This document shows, one piece after another, positions 46,137-55,141 of a DNA stretch of 64,000 nt (position 1 is its first letter; each line of letters starts with the position of its first letter). Source of the stretch: Bryobacterales bacterium F-183 (GTDB lineage: Bacteria > Acidobacteriota > Terriglobia > Bryobacterales > Bryobacteraceae); NCBI GenBank assembly GCA_016865505.2, contig AP025252.1, positions 1,054,001 to 1,118,000 of the forward strand. The letters run 5' to 3'. A program made the translations under genes and the position numbers. Under the pieces are notes generated by a model. The model saw nothing but the letters and a program-made list of their open reading frames with translations, ran no database searches and was not told where the DNA came from.

Positions 46137-47390
46137 ATGATTGAAACAGCGATGCCGGTTCTCACCCCATCCGAAACTCCAGAGCCTCAGTCCCCTTCGG
46201 TGACCGGCGAGTTCTCGGCTACGGGCAGCTTTCTGGCCGCCAAAACCGGCGTACCTCCGCCACTCGGTTATCGCATCTCCCTCGCGGTCATCGCCGCCGC
46301 CGCAGGCATCGCCCTGCTCTACTTCGGCCGCGTATTTTTCATCACCGTCATCAGCGCCGTCATCATCGCCTTTTTACTCGATCCGCTGGTGCTCTTCTTC
46401 ATGAAGCTCAAGCTCGGCCGCGGCAGCGCCAGCTTTGTGGTCTGCAGCCTGGCCGTACTCTTCCTCTACCTCGCAGGCCTCGGTGTCGTAACAGAAATCG
46501 CATCACTGGCCGAAGACGCGCCCGTCTACTCCGAACGCGTCAACGCCCTGGTACAAGCGGCCATCACCAAGCTCGAAGAGTTCGAAAAATCGGTCACTTT
46601 GACCATCCTGCCCCGGCGCGCCCAGCCGGAAGCCCCGGTCACCCCGGACACAAGATCGGTCCGCCGTCGCGGCGTCGTCACGCCCCCGGCCACCCAGCAA
46701 CCGCAACCCGGCAGCGGCATCCCGGAAGTACGCATCCATCAGGAACAAACGCCGTTCTACCAGATCGCCTACGGCTATATCTCCTCGATGTACACCGTCC
46801 TGCTGATGGCCTCGTTCGTACCCTTCCTCGTGTACTTCATGCTCGCCTGGCGGGACCATTTGCGCGCCCGCTTCCTCTCGCTCTTCCGGGGCGAGCGCCG
46901 TACCGCCGCCGCCCAAGGCTGGAGCCGCGTCGCAGAAGTGGCCCGCGCCTACGTGCTCGGCAACTTCCTCCTCGGCGTACTCCTGGGAGCGGCCAGCGCG
47001 ATCTTCTTCGCCTCCATCCAGCTTCCCTACTGGCTGTTGATCGGCCCCGTCAGTGGCTTCCTGAGCATCGTGCCGTACCTCGGCCTCCCGCTCGCCATCG
47101 CGCCCCCGGTCTTCGCCGCCCTACCGGTGCATACGGAACCGGCCATGTACGTCTTCATCGCCGGCGTCGTATCGTTGCTGCACCTGCTGGCCCTGAACCT
47201 GGTCTACCCCAAGTTCGTAGGCTCGCGAGTCCACCTCAACCCCTTGGTCGTGACCCTGGCATTGATGTTCTGGGGAACCCTCTGGGGAGGCATCGGCCTG
47301 CTGCTTGGCGTACCGATCACGGCAGGAATCAAGGCCCTCTGCGACAGCGTCGACAGCCTCAAAGCTTACGGCAAGCTGATGGGGGACTAA
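46137..47390 (+). CDS. AI-2E family transporter (YdiK/PerM type)
   Basis: This 417-residue protein has around eight membrane helices, a central cytoplasmic Pro/Arg-rich loop, and the conserved FLSIVPYLGLPLAIAPPVFAALP and LVYPKFVGSRVHLNPLVVTLALMFWGTLWGGIGLLLGVP segments of this family. A good ribosome-binding site (GGGGAA) precedes the ATG. Members have been linked to autoinducer-2 export or Na+/H+ exchange. The substrate is not predicted. Confidence 0.88.
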   Translation: MIETAMPVLTPSETPEPQSPSVTGEFSATGSFLAAKTGVPPPLGYRISLAVIAAAAGIALLYFGRVFFITVISAVIIAFLLDPLVLFFMKLKLGRGSASFVVCSLAVLFLYLAGLGVVTEIASLAEDAPVYSERVNALVQAAITKLEEFEKSVTLTILPRRAQPEAPVTPDTRSVRRRGVVTPPATQQPQPGSGIPEVRIHQEQTPFYQIAYGYISSMYTVLLMASFVPFLVYFMLAWRDHLRARFLSLFRGERRTAAAQGWSRVAEVARAYVLGNFLLGVLLGAASAIFFASIQLPYWLLIGPVSGFLSIVPYLGLPLAIAPPVFAALPVHTEPAMYVFIAGVVSLLHLLALNLVYPKFVGSRVHLNPLVVTLALMFWGTLWGGIGLLLGVPITAGIKALCDSVDSLKAYGKLMGD

Positions 47391-47825
47391 CGCCTCCGCC
47401 AGCGCTGAAACACCTCATCTCGGTCCCCGGAGTCACGAAACCGCTCCGCCCGAACCGGCTCCAGCCGTAGCCCATCTCCCGACAACTCGAACCAGATGGT
47501 CACGCCTTCCGCGACACCCCCCTTGCCAGGATACTTGCCAAAGGAACATACTCCCGGGAACCGTTTCCACCAGTAAAACGCCAGCAAATTCACCCTCCGG
47601 ACCGTGATATCGCACAGTTCTAACGCGAGCGGCAGGACTCTGAACGCTCGTACTCCATTTCCCATTAGCCCGCTGGAGATCGAATGAAAAGGGGACGTCA
47701 AAAGCTCGCAGTGCATGTTGCCATGGCCCCGGCTTCCGGAACTCCGCCAAAGGTCGAGGCCTCTCTGCCTCCCCGAACAGCGAAGCAGCAACCACCAAAA
47801 GCGCGAGGAAGAGTCTATTTGCCAA
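47387..47825 (-). pseudogene. Small secreted protein gene, apparently frameshifted
   Basis: Read from the TTG at 47825, the frame has a good signal peptide (LANRLFLALLVVAASLFGEA) and continues RPLAEFRKPGPWQHALRAFDVPFSFDLQRANG. In a second frame, from about 47660 to the stop at 47387, the codons become GC3-rich again and give LALELCDITVRRVNLLAFYW, then GVTIWFELSGDGLRLEPV, which looks like genuine protein, while the first frame degenerates. One frameshift near 47665 would join them. It might be a sequencing error, a dead gene, or two chance readings. It begins over the pseudokinase stop and converges with the AI-2E gene. Confidence 0.35.
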
Positions 47826-50214
47826 GCCGAGTGAGTACCGTTTGCATCTCACCCAGCACGTTCCGGACCTTCTCATCGCCCTGCGGAACCAGCTTCGCGT
47901 ACCTCTCGTACGCCGCCTCCGCCTGCGTACGCAACCCATTCGCCGCGTACACCTTCGTCAGCATCTCCATCGCCCCCGCATCTGCCGCCCCCTGGCTCTC
48001 CAACCGGGGCCCAAGCACCAGCGCATCCGTCGCACGAGCCAGATCCGGAGACGGTACCTCCACCAGATACCGCGCCGCCATGCTCAACACCCGTATCCCC
48101 GCATCCGGCGCCGATGCCATCTGCAGCAATTGATCCTGCCCCTCGCGGAACGCCTTCTTCCCCTCGTCCGCTCTCCCCACCTGCAAAAGCTCCAACCCCA
48201 GCCGTACCCGCAACTCCGCAGCATTGCGTACCCGAAGCGCCTCTTCCAGATACTGCACTGCCAGCGCATGATCGCCGGACGCTGCACTCACATCCGCTAG
48301 ATCCTGCAGCGCTCCCGCCAGCTCTTCCCGCGCCGTACCCAGTTGCCGCCAACCCTCTACCGCACCCCGCAGATGACCCAGCGCTTCTTCATACTGCTGC
48401 GCCTGCCCTTCGAAGCGCCCCAGCACACCAAGCGTACGCGCCCGCAGTACTCGCACACTCTCCGAAGGCGGAAGGCCATCCAACTCCGCAACAACCCCCA
48501 ACAGACGCTGCCGACCATCCGTAGCCCCAGCGGTCTTCGCCTCCGCCACGCGTACCTGCAAATCCGCGAACCGCGCCAGCGGACTCTTGCGATCCTTCGC
48601 CAGCGCCACATCCAGCAGCCGCCGCGCGCTCTTCAAAAAATCTCCCGCCCCATACTGCTCGGACAGCGCGTGATACAGCATCGCCATCCGTACCAACTCT
48701 GCCTGTGTCAGCGCCTGTACATCCACCGCAGCCTGCCAAGCCGCCAAAGCCTTCCGCACCCGTACCAAACGCTCCGCGCCACCACCAGGCTGCTGCGGCG
48801 ACCCCAACTCAAACAGCGCCTCTTGTACGTCTAACTGCGCCTGCACCGCATCCTTCACCCGCGAAGGACCCTGCATCGCCTGCAGGACCTCGTTCATCTG
48901 CCGCGCCCGCGCCAGCAACCCCCGAGCCTGTTCCGTCTCGCCCAAATTCGCCCGCAAGGGATTGCCCAGCAACTCCGCCAGTTGGATGTACCCTTCCGTC
49001 AAATCCGCCTGCAGCGCAAAACTCGGCGACACTTCGCTCGACAGGGTATGCAATGCTTGCAGCGACCGCTCCGCCACCCGCTTCCTTACCTGGATGGGCG
49101 ACCCATACAACACCATCTGGTCCTGCAGCTCAAACATCTGGTACCGCGCCAGGGACCGCAACTCGTCAAACCGCTTCTCCGCCGTCCAGCGCTGCTGTTC
49201 CCGCCACACGACGCCCGTCAAAACACCCGCCACCGCCAGCATCGCCGCCGTCGTCTGCACCGGATTCCGCGCGATCCACTTCCGTATCCGGTACCCCGTC
49301 GTCTGCTGCCGCGCCCACACCGGCTGCCCACTCCGGTACCGCGCGACGTCTGCCGCCAGCTCGGCCACCGTCTCATACCGCCGCGACAACTCCGCGTCCA
49401 GGCCCTTGGCCAAAATCGCCTGCAAATCCCCAGCAATTGCCCGGCGCAAGCCGCTTTCGCTAATCGACCGCGCCTCTGCCGCCTCGCGAGTCGTGTACGG
49501 AAACTCCGCCTGTACATTCGCTCGCGCAGACGGATCGTTGGGGTCGCCAAACGGCCAACGCCCCGTAAGCAACTCATACAGGATCACGCTCAGCGCGTAC
49601 ACATCCATGCTCACTGCCGGCGCTTCCCCGCGCAGTTGTTCCGGACTCGCATACCGCTGTGTCACCGCCGAAGGCCCAAGCAGCAACTTCGCCGCCCCAA
49701 AATCCAGCAGCTTGGCATGCCCATCGCCGTCCACCAGAATGTTCGACGGCTTCAAATTGCGATGCAGAATCAGATGGCGGTGCGCAAAATCCACCGCCGC
49801 GCACACTTCCAGGAACAGGTCCAAACGCTGCCCAATCGTGTACCGGTGGATGTCGCAATAGAGATCGAGCGGGGCACCATCCACAAACTCCATCACCAGG
49901 AACGGCTCGCCGTAAGGAGTAATGCCGCAATCGAGCAAACTCGCAATGTTCGGATGTTGCAGCGCCGTAAGCGCTGGCCGCTCAACCAGAAATCGCTGCC
50001 GGATTTCCTCGGAAGAACCACCCGCACCGTGGATGACCTGAATCGCCACCCGCCGCGAGAACGCTCCATCGGCCCGTTCGCCCAGGTACACGGCACCCAT
50101 GCCGCCTTGCCCGATCAGGCGCACAGCCCGGTACGGACCGAACTCGCTCAGCGTCACCTGTGGCTGGTCGGATTGCTCCGGCGGGGAAGACGAAGAGGAA
50201 AAAGGAACGGCCAT
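47815..50214 (-). CDS. Receptor-type Ser/Thr pseudokinase with TPR-like extracytoplasmic region
   Basis: This 799-residue protein has a PknB-like kinase fold (about 28-290): glycine loop GQGGMG (35-40), C-helix Glu in FLVERPAL, DFG (171-173), ASPEQ as the APE motif. The catalytic Lys of VAIK is Gln 59 (VAIQVIH), and the catalytic Asp of HRD is Asn 153 (HRNLKPSN). Both residues needed for phosphotransfer are absent. A transmembrane helix (321-337) follows, then about 460 residues of Ala/Leu/Arg-rich helices of TPR type. The ATG at 50214 is used; an in-frame TTG extends 60 bp upstream. Confidence 0.85.
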   Translation of the reverse strand: MAVPFSSSSSPPEQSDQPQVTLSEFGPYRAVRLIGQGGMGAVYLGERADGAFSRRVAIQVIHGAGGSSEEIRQRFLVERPALTALQHPNIASLLDCGITPYGEPFLVMEFVDGAPLDLYCDIHRYTIGQRLDLFLEVCAAVDFAHRHLILHRNLKPSNILVDGDGHAKLLDFGAAKLLLGPSAVTQRYASPEQLRGEAPAVSMDVYALSVILYELLTGRWPFGDPNDPSARANVQAEFPYTTREAAEARSISESGLRRAIAGDLQAILAKGLDAELSRRYETVAELAADVARYRSGQPVWARQQTTGYRIRKWIARNPVQTTAAMLAVAGVLTGVVWREQQRWTAEKRFDELRSLARYQMFELQDQMVLYGSPIQVRKRVAERSLQALHTLSSEVSPSFALQADLTEGYIQLAELLGNPLRANLGETEQARGLLARARQMNEVLQAMQGPSRVKDAVQAQLDVQEALFELGSPQQPGGGAERLVRVRKALAAWQAAVDVQALTQAELVRMAMLYHALSEQYGAGDFLKSARRLLDVALAKDRKSPLARFADLQVRVAEAKTAGATDGRQRLLGVVAELDGLPPSESVRVLRARTLGVLGRFEGQAQQYEEALGHLRGAVEGWRQLGTAREELAGALQDLADVSAASGDHALAVQYLEEALRVRNAAELRVRLGLELLQVGRADEGKKAFREGQDQLLQMASAPDAGIRVLSMAARYLVEVPSPDLARATDALVLGPRLESQGAADAGAMEMLTKVYAANGLRTQAEAAYERYAKLVPQGDEKVRNVLGEMQTVLTRLGK

Positions 50215-50285
50215 CCGCTCTGCTAGATTATCCCTTTTTCCACATGCCTGTCGAAAACATTCGTTCGACGGCAAAAATGGCCTGT

Positions 50286-51491
50286 TTACAGGTTGCGTTT
50301 GAGATACGACACGATGTGATACCCCGCCATAAACTTAAATGGCGTTTCACCTTCCGTGTAATGTCCGCAAGGCAGTTTTACGGCCTTGTGGTTCAACTTC
50401 TTAGCCCGCGCTTCCGCCACCACCTGCTCCGAAAACTCTTTGGGGAACGTGGTATCGTACTCGGCGTAAAGGAACAAGCTCTTCTTCTTTTTGGCCGAAT
50501 ACTTGTCCCAATACGACGGCGGCGAGATCGCGGCAAACAGCTCCCGCAACTCTTCGATGTTGGTGTGCCCTTCCAGCCCCTGCCGGATGTGCTGCGTAGA
50601 AAGCCCCGTCCACACCACATCGCCAAAGTAGGTGGAACAGTGGTTGTAAACGTTCACTTCAAACCGGTCGTCATGCGCACTGGCCAGATACGCATAGCAG
50701 GACCCCAGCGACGTACCGCAAAGCGCGATGTGCTTGTACCCCTGCTGTTGCAGCCAGTCCGCCATCGCCCGGACGTCAATCACCGCCTGCCGCGTCGCGT
50801 CCAAAGTACGCCCTATGTTCGACGACACAGCGTAATCCGCGCGCTCCAATTCCGGAGGCATCCGGTAATCGTGATAGGGCAGCGAAATGCGTACCGCCGC
50901 GATGCCAAACTTGGCGATCCCCGCCGCCAGTGCCTGATGCTGGCCGTAGCTGGCGTTCCAATGCGGCAGCACAATCACGGCCGTCTTCCGCTCAAAGGAA
51001 CCCCGTGCGCCCCGTCCGTTCCGCGGCGGATAGTACACACCCCGCACGGTATTGTTCTCGGGATACGGCGACACCACCGGCGACGTATACGTCAGTACGT
51101 TGCTCTCGTCCAGCTTGTAGTCGGTGGGGGTCTGATACGCAAAGAACTGCTCAGAATCCTGAATCGCCTTTGCATTCAACAGCTTGATGTATTCCCGTTC
51201 GTTATGGCCATTCCGCGGATGCGCGGCGGCAACGGGCCAATGCCGGGTCCATTCCAGACCCCAATCGAAGGGCCGGACCACACGGTTGGTGGAGCGGAAG
51301 CAGAGCCGTTCCTCCCAGTTGTTCATCCAGCGGGAATAAAGCTTTTTGACAGGCACAGTACGAAAGAGCAAAGAGGGCGTAGCAGCCCCGCTTTCAATGT
51401 AGCAAGCGAGGTCCGAAACAGGCCCCGCAGCGGACTCCAACGGTAAAAAATCGAACGCGAGACGCACGTTCGGGCACTTTTGTTGATTCAA
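50286..51491 (-). CDS. Alpha/beta hydrolase (ABHD18-like)
   Basis: This protein of about 401 residues has a nucleophile elbow CGTSLGSCYAYL, an acid region FLYAEYDTTFPKEF and a late KLPCGHYTEGETPFKF with the catalytic His. The AVRISLPYHDYRMP loop and VIVLPHWNAS are shared with ABHD18-type hydrolases. The N-terminus (W-rich, SRWMNNWEERLCFRS) is unusual for esterases. The true start is unclear: TTG 51491 is used, and a GTG at 51467 is an alternative. Confidence 0.75.
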   Translation of the reverse strand: MNQQKCPNVRLAFDFLPLESAAGPVSDLACYIESGAATPSLLFRTVPVKKLYSRWMNNWEERLCFRSTNRVVRPFDWGLEWTRHWPVAAAHPRNGHNEREYIKLLNAKAIQDSEQFFAYQTPTDYKLDESNVLTYTSPVVSPYPENNTVRGVYYPPRNGRGARGSFERKTAVIVLPHWNASYGQHQALAAGIAKFGIAAVRISLPYHDYRMPPELERADYAVSSNIGRTLDATRQAVIDVRAMADWLQQQGYKHIALCGTSLGSCYAYLASAHDDRFEVNVYNHCSTYFGDVVWTGLSTQHIRQGLEGHTNIEELRELFAAISPPSYWDKYSAKKKKSLFLYAEYDTTFPKEFSEQVVAEARAKKLNHKAVKLPCGHYTEGETPFKFMAGYHIVSYLKRNL

Positions 51492-51515
51492 GGCGAGTTA
51501 TCTGTCCCAACCGCG

Positions 51516-51551
51516 TACCCATTATGGGTATTTGAATACCCATAATGGGTA
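51516..51551. repeat. Tandem nested palindrome between two minus-strand genes
   Basis: TACCCATTATGGGTA (51516-51530) and TACCCATAATGGGTA (51537-51551) are each nearly self-complementary and separated by TTTGAA. The whole 36 bp is itself almost a palindrome. It lies between the stop of the carboxypeptidase-like gene and the start of the ABHD18-like gene. There is no T tract. It may be a regulator-binding site for the downstream hydrolase. Confidence 0.7.
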
Positions 51552-52166
51552 TCAGCGCGCAGCATGAAGCAAAACTTCCGCCTCGCCGCCCCCACCAGCC
51601 ACCACCGCAAACGTCTCTTCACCAGCCGCAAACCCAGCCTTCACAACCCGCACGCGATACTTGCCAGGTGGAACCGGGGACGGCACCTCAAAGCGCCCGT
51701 CGCTACCGGTCTTGCCCCGGAATTCCTTGCCCATCCCCGACACCGTAACTTCAGCTCCAGCGACCTCCGCAGAGCCAGACGAACTCCGCACACGAACCGT
51801 CAGATTCGCTGGCCAGTTATTCTGAAACCCCATGCGGATCCGCGTGATCCATTCGTGATCGAGCGGCAGCCACTCGGGCTCGCACCCACCCTCGACGGGC
51901 TTACCGTTGCTGTCCAGCTTCACCGCGTACATCCGCCGATCCGGCCGGTCGTACAGCACACGTCCCGGAATCTCCGCCCACAGCATCTCGGACACCTGGT
52001 ACACGGTTTTGCCGTTCGCCTGCGCGACGTTGCCAATGAACACCGCCATGTTGGGCGACAGGAATTCCTCCATCGTCGCGCTGCTTTTGCAGGCGCCGGT
52101 CTCCAAAGCAAAAGCGGCTGTGCCGACAGAAATCATCAGCACAGCCGCCTGGAGGAAAATCCGCAC
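51552..52166 (-). CDS. Secreted protein with carboxypeptidase-regulatory-like domain
   Basis: This 204-residue protein has a signal peptide (MRIFLQAAVLMISVGTAAFAL), a middle part SSATMEEFLSPNMAVFIGNVAQ, and a C-terminal beta sandwich (about 130-200) with VAGAEVTVSGMGKEFRGKT, GRFEVPSPVPPGKYRVRVVKAGF, typical of the CarboxypepD_reg/TonB-N-like module. The GTG start lies 6 bp from the VWA gene stop, so the two are one transcript. Confidence 0.75.
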   Translation of the reverse strand: MRIFLQAAVLMISVGTAAFALETGACKSSATMEEFLSPNMAVFIGNVAQANGKTVYQVSEMLWAEIPGRVLYDRPDRRMYAVKLDSNGKPVEGGCEPEWLPLDHEWITRIRMGFQNNWPANLTVRVRSSSGSAEVAGAEVTVSGMGKEFRGKTGSDGRFEVPSPVPPGKYRVRVVKAGFAAGEETFAVVAGGGGEAEVLLHAAR

Positions 52167-52172
52167 GAGCCC

Positions 52173-53318
52173 TTACTCGACTTCGCGAGGCGCGGTATAT
52201 CCGGCCTTTGAAAGGATCTGGTACTTGATCGGCTTGCTCTTCTCGTTGGTGATCCGAAGCGGTTCGTTCGTCTCCGGATTTACCAGTTCCACCTTGAGCT
52301 TGCGGTACTTACCGTCCCGAACCTGGTTGGTCGGCGTGTACGTGATCGTATACTGATTGCGCATCGCCTGCTGGATCGCCTGGAAGATGCCGGGGAACTC
52401 GCCAAAGAAGCGCGGCAGAAACGCCTGTCCACCGGTTTCACGAGCGAACGTACGCATCTGGTTATCGGCCTGCAAAAAGTCCAGGCGCTGCAGCGGGCTC
52501 ATCCAGCCGCGGGCGTCGTAGAGTTCGCGAATCGCCTGCATGATGCCGATCGCGTAAATCGGTACACCGGCGGTCTGCAAAGCCTTGCGAGTCTTGTCAA
52601 AGGTCAGCTTGCTAAAGGTGTCCACACCGGACGCAATCAGCACGATGGACTTGCGCCCTTCGATGTCGCTCATGCGATCCGCGGTGTCCACTAGCGCGTC
52701 GTAGAGGTTCGACTCGGAAAACGCCGCAATGCGCAACCGGGCCAGCGCTTCGTGCGCCTGGCGCTTGTCGGTGGAAAAGTCCGACAGGATTTCCGGACGC
52801 AAGTCGTACGCGATCACGGCTACGTAATCGTCCGGCCGCAGCGTATCCAAAAAGCCGTACGAGGCCTGCAACGTTTCATACCAGCCGCTCGACCAGTACT
52901 GCTGATAGAGATTGGAGAATTCAATGACCATCGCCACCGTCATAGGCGCTTCCGCCATGGTGACGCTGGTGATCTTCTGCGGAACGTTGTCCTCGAGAAT
53001 GCGGAAGTTCCCCGCCGGAATCTTCGGGATGAAGGCGCCGCGGTTATCGAGCACGGCAACGTCGACAGTAACGGTATTGACGTCCGCCCGGAAGGTAGGA
53101 CCTTCCGCCGGCGTCACTCCGTCCGGATTCTTCTTCATGCGCGATGGAATTTTCTTCTGTTCCACCGGGGGCTCTTCGCCCTTCTTGCGCGGCTTGGCAA
53201 CGGTCTCCGCAGACTCCGTCTTAGGACCCTGTTGGGCGGACAACGCCCCGGCCGACCAAATTACAGCGCCTGCCAGCGCATACACACCTGCCCACTTGAT
53301 CCATTTCATGATTGCCAT
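52173..53318 (-). CDS. Secreted VWA-like protein, Acidobacterial VWFA-related type
   Basis: This 381-residue protein has a signal or anchor segment (to about residue 28) and then a charged Lys/Glu/Pro stretch. A VWA-like domain follows, with TVDVAVLDNRGAFIPKIPAGNFRILEDNVPQ, then GRKSIVLIASGVDTFSKL. The expected DxSxS metal site appears only as EFSNL. This fits the TIGR03436 VWFA-related acidobacterial family, whose members are very common in these genomes. Function unknown. It is transcribed away from the sulfide:quinone reductase-like gene. Confidence 0.82.
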   Translation of the reverse strand: MAIMKWIKWAGVYALAGAVIWSAGALSAQQGPKTESAETVAKPRKKGEEPPVEQKKIPSRMKKNPDGVTPAEGPTFRADVNTVTVDVAVLDNRGAFIPKIPAGNFRILEDNVPQKITSVTMAEAPMTVAMVIEFSNLYQQYWSSGWYETLQASYGFLDTLRPDDYVAVIAYDLRPEILSDFSTDKRQAHEALARLRIAAFSESNLYDALVDTADRMSDIEGRKSIVLIASGVDTFSKLTFDKTRKALQTAGVPIYAIGIMQAIRELYDARGWMSPLQRLDFLQADNQMRTFARETGGQAFLPRFFGEFPGIFQAIQQAMRNQYTITYTPTNQVRDGKYRKLKVELVNPETNEPLRITNEKSKPIKYQILSKAGYTAPREVE

Positions 53319-53420
53319 TAAACCCTATTCAGCATGATAGACGCCCTGGCATGGACCGGGGTTGCCTTCTGAACGAATTGTAGACCTTTTGACCGGCAAG
53401 GGGAACCATTGAGGATTTCC

Positions 53421-53444
53421 GACAGAATTCCACGGAATCCTGTC
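53421..53444. repeat. 24-bp imperfect inverted repeat in divergent promoter region
   Basis: GACAG...CTGTC ends frame inner arms AATTCC and GGAATC; 10 of 12 pairs match. It is 60 bp before the SQR start and about 100 bp from the VWA start, in a 185-bp divergent region, which is where an operator would be expected. The rest of this gap has no DnaA box and no other strong signal. Confidence 0.4.
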
Positions 53445-53503
53445 ACCTTCGTCCCACAACTGCATCGTTAGCGGCGGATGAGCCCGAAGGAGGGCTTTCA
53501 GAC

Positions 53504-54963
53504 ATGGCGAAGGTAGTGGTCCTCGGCGCAGGAGTATCCGGCCACACAGCAGCGGCTTTCTTGCGAAAGTGGCTCAAAAAGAACGACGAAGTGGTCGTGG
53601 TCTCACCGGAGCCCAAGTACAACTGGATCCCTTCCAACATCTGGGTCGGGGTCGGCCTGATGAATAAAGATCAGGTGACATTTCCGCTCGCGCCCGTTTA
53701 CGAAAAGCACCAAATCCCCTTCAAGCAGGCGCGAGCCATCGCGATCTACCCCGACGGGCGGGACCTCGAACACCGGCAACCAGCCGTGGAAATCGAGTAC
53801 ACCGGCACCGGCGCCAGGGCCGGCCAGCGCGAGTTTCTCCCGTACGACTACCTCATCAACGCCACCGGACCCAAGCTCAACTTTGGCGCGACGCCGGGGC
53901 TTGGTCCCACCGGACATACGCTGTCGGTCTGTACGGCGGACCATGCCGTGGAAACCGCCCACGTCCTCAAAGAAAAGATCGACCGCATGAAGCGGGGCGA
54001 ACGGCAGCGCTTTGTGGTGGGCACCGGACACGGCGCCTGTACCTGCGAAGGTGCGGCGTTTGAGTACGTCGTCAACCTCGAGTTCGAACTGCGCGCCAAG
54101 GGAGTCCGCGACAAAGCTGACATCGTCTTTCTAACCAACGAATACGAACTCGGCGACTTTGGCGTCAACGGCATGCACATCCGCATGGGCGGCTACATCA
54201 CGCCCAGCAAGATCTTTGCCGAGTCTCTGTTTGCCGAACGCGGCATTGAGTGGATCACCCGGGCGCACGTACGCAATGTCGAACCTGGAATCGCGCGCAT
54301 CGAAACGCTCGACGGCACCCTTAGCGACCTCAAGTTTGACATGGCCATGCTGCTGCCACCGTTCACCGGCGTGGGTCTCAAGGCGTACAGCCCCACCGGC
54401 GACGACATCAGCGACCGTCTCTTCGCGCCCAACGGCTTTATGAAGGTGGACGCTGATTACGCCAAGAAGTCCTTCGCCGATTGGAAAGCGTCAGACTGGC
54501 CCAAGACGTACCAAAGCCCCGCGTACAAGAACATCTTCGCCGCAGGCATTGCGTTTGCGCCTCCACACCCGATCTCGCAACCCCGCACCACAGCAGCCGA
54601 CAGATCATTTCGCCGGCGCCCCCGCGCACCGGCATGCCATCAGCGATCATCGGCAAGACGGTCGCTCGCAACATCGTGGGGATGACGGGCGGCGCGCCGG
54701 GACCCAGGCACACCGCATCGCTCGCCGAGATGGGTGCGGCCTGCGTCGCGTCTGCCGGAGCAAATCCGTTTACGGGGACCGCAGCAAGCATCACCATGTA
54801 CCCGGTGGTGCCGGACTACGACCGCTTCCCACAGTACGGCCGCGATCTGGATTCGACATCCGGCGAGGTAGGACTGGCAGGCCATTGGATCAAAATCCTG
54901 CTGCATCAACTGTTTCTGTACAAAGCGCAGTTGCGCCCGCTCTGGTCGCTGATTCCGGAGTGA
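53504..54963 (+). pseudogene. sqr: Sulfide:quinone oxidoreductase-like flavoprotein, frameshifted
   Basis: A good SD (GGAGGG) precedes the ATG. The first ~365 residues have the FAD motif VVVLGAGVSGHTAA, GACTCEGAAFEYVVNLEFEL with cysteines near 178 and 180, and NIFAAGIAFAPPHPIS. Around 54600 the frame breaks: the rest, ISPAPPRTGMPSAIIGKTVARNIVGMTGG through LYKAQLRPLWSLIPE, continues in the frame one base back, as if one base were missing near GACAGATC. The joined protein would be about 486 residues, slightly long but otherwise normal for SQR-like enzymes. Sequencing error and a real mutation cannot be told apart here. Confidence 0.75.
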
Positions 54964-54968
54964 ACACT

Positions 54969-55109
54969 ATGATGACCACGAACGAAAGCTTCGCCACCAA
55001 GCCCACCGGCTTCACCCTGTTTCTGCGCACGTTTCTGCCGTACCAGCTTTGGCGATTCCTGCGCATCAACCTCAAAATGATCGCCATGATTCGCCGGAGC
55101 CATCACTGA
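54969..55109 (+). CDS. 46-residue small protein following SQR
   Basis: The sequence MMTTNESFATKPTGFTLFLR continues with TFLPYQLWRFLRINLKMIAM and a basic IRRSHH end. A GGAG lies about nine bases before the ATG, and it starts 5 bp after the SQR stop. The hydrophobic, basic amphipathic centre suggests membrane association. It may be a small partner of the SQR. Confidence 0.55.
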   Translation: MMTTNESFATKPTGFTLFLRTFLPYQLWRFLRINLKMIAMIRRSHH

Positions 55110-55141
55110 CCTTTGTCTGGATACAGTGCAGCAATTCGCTT

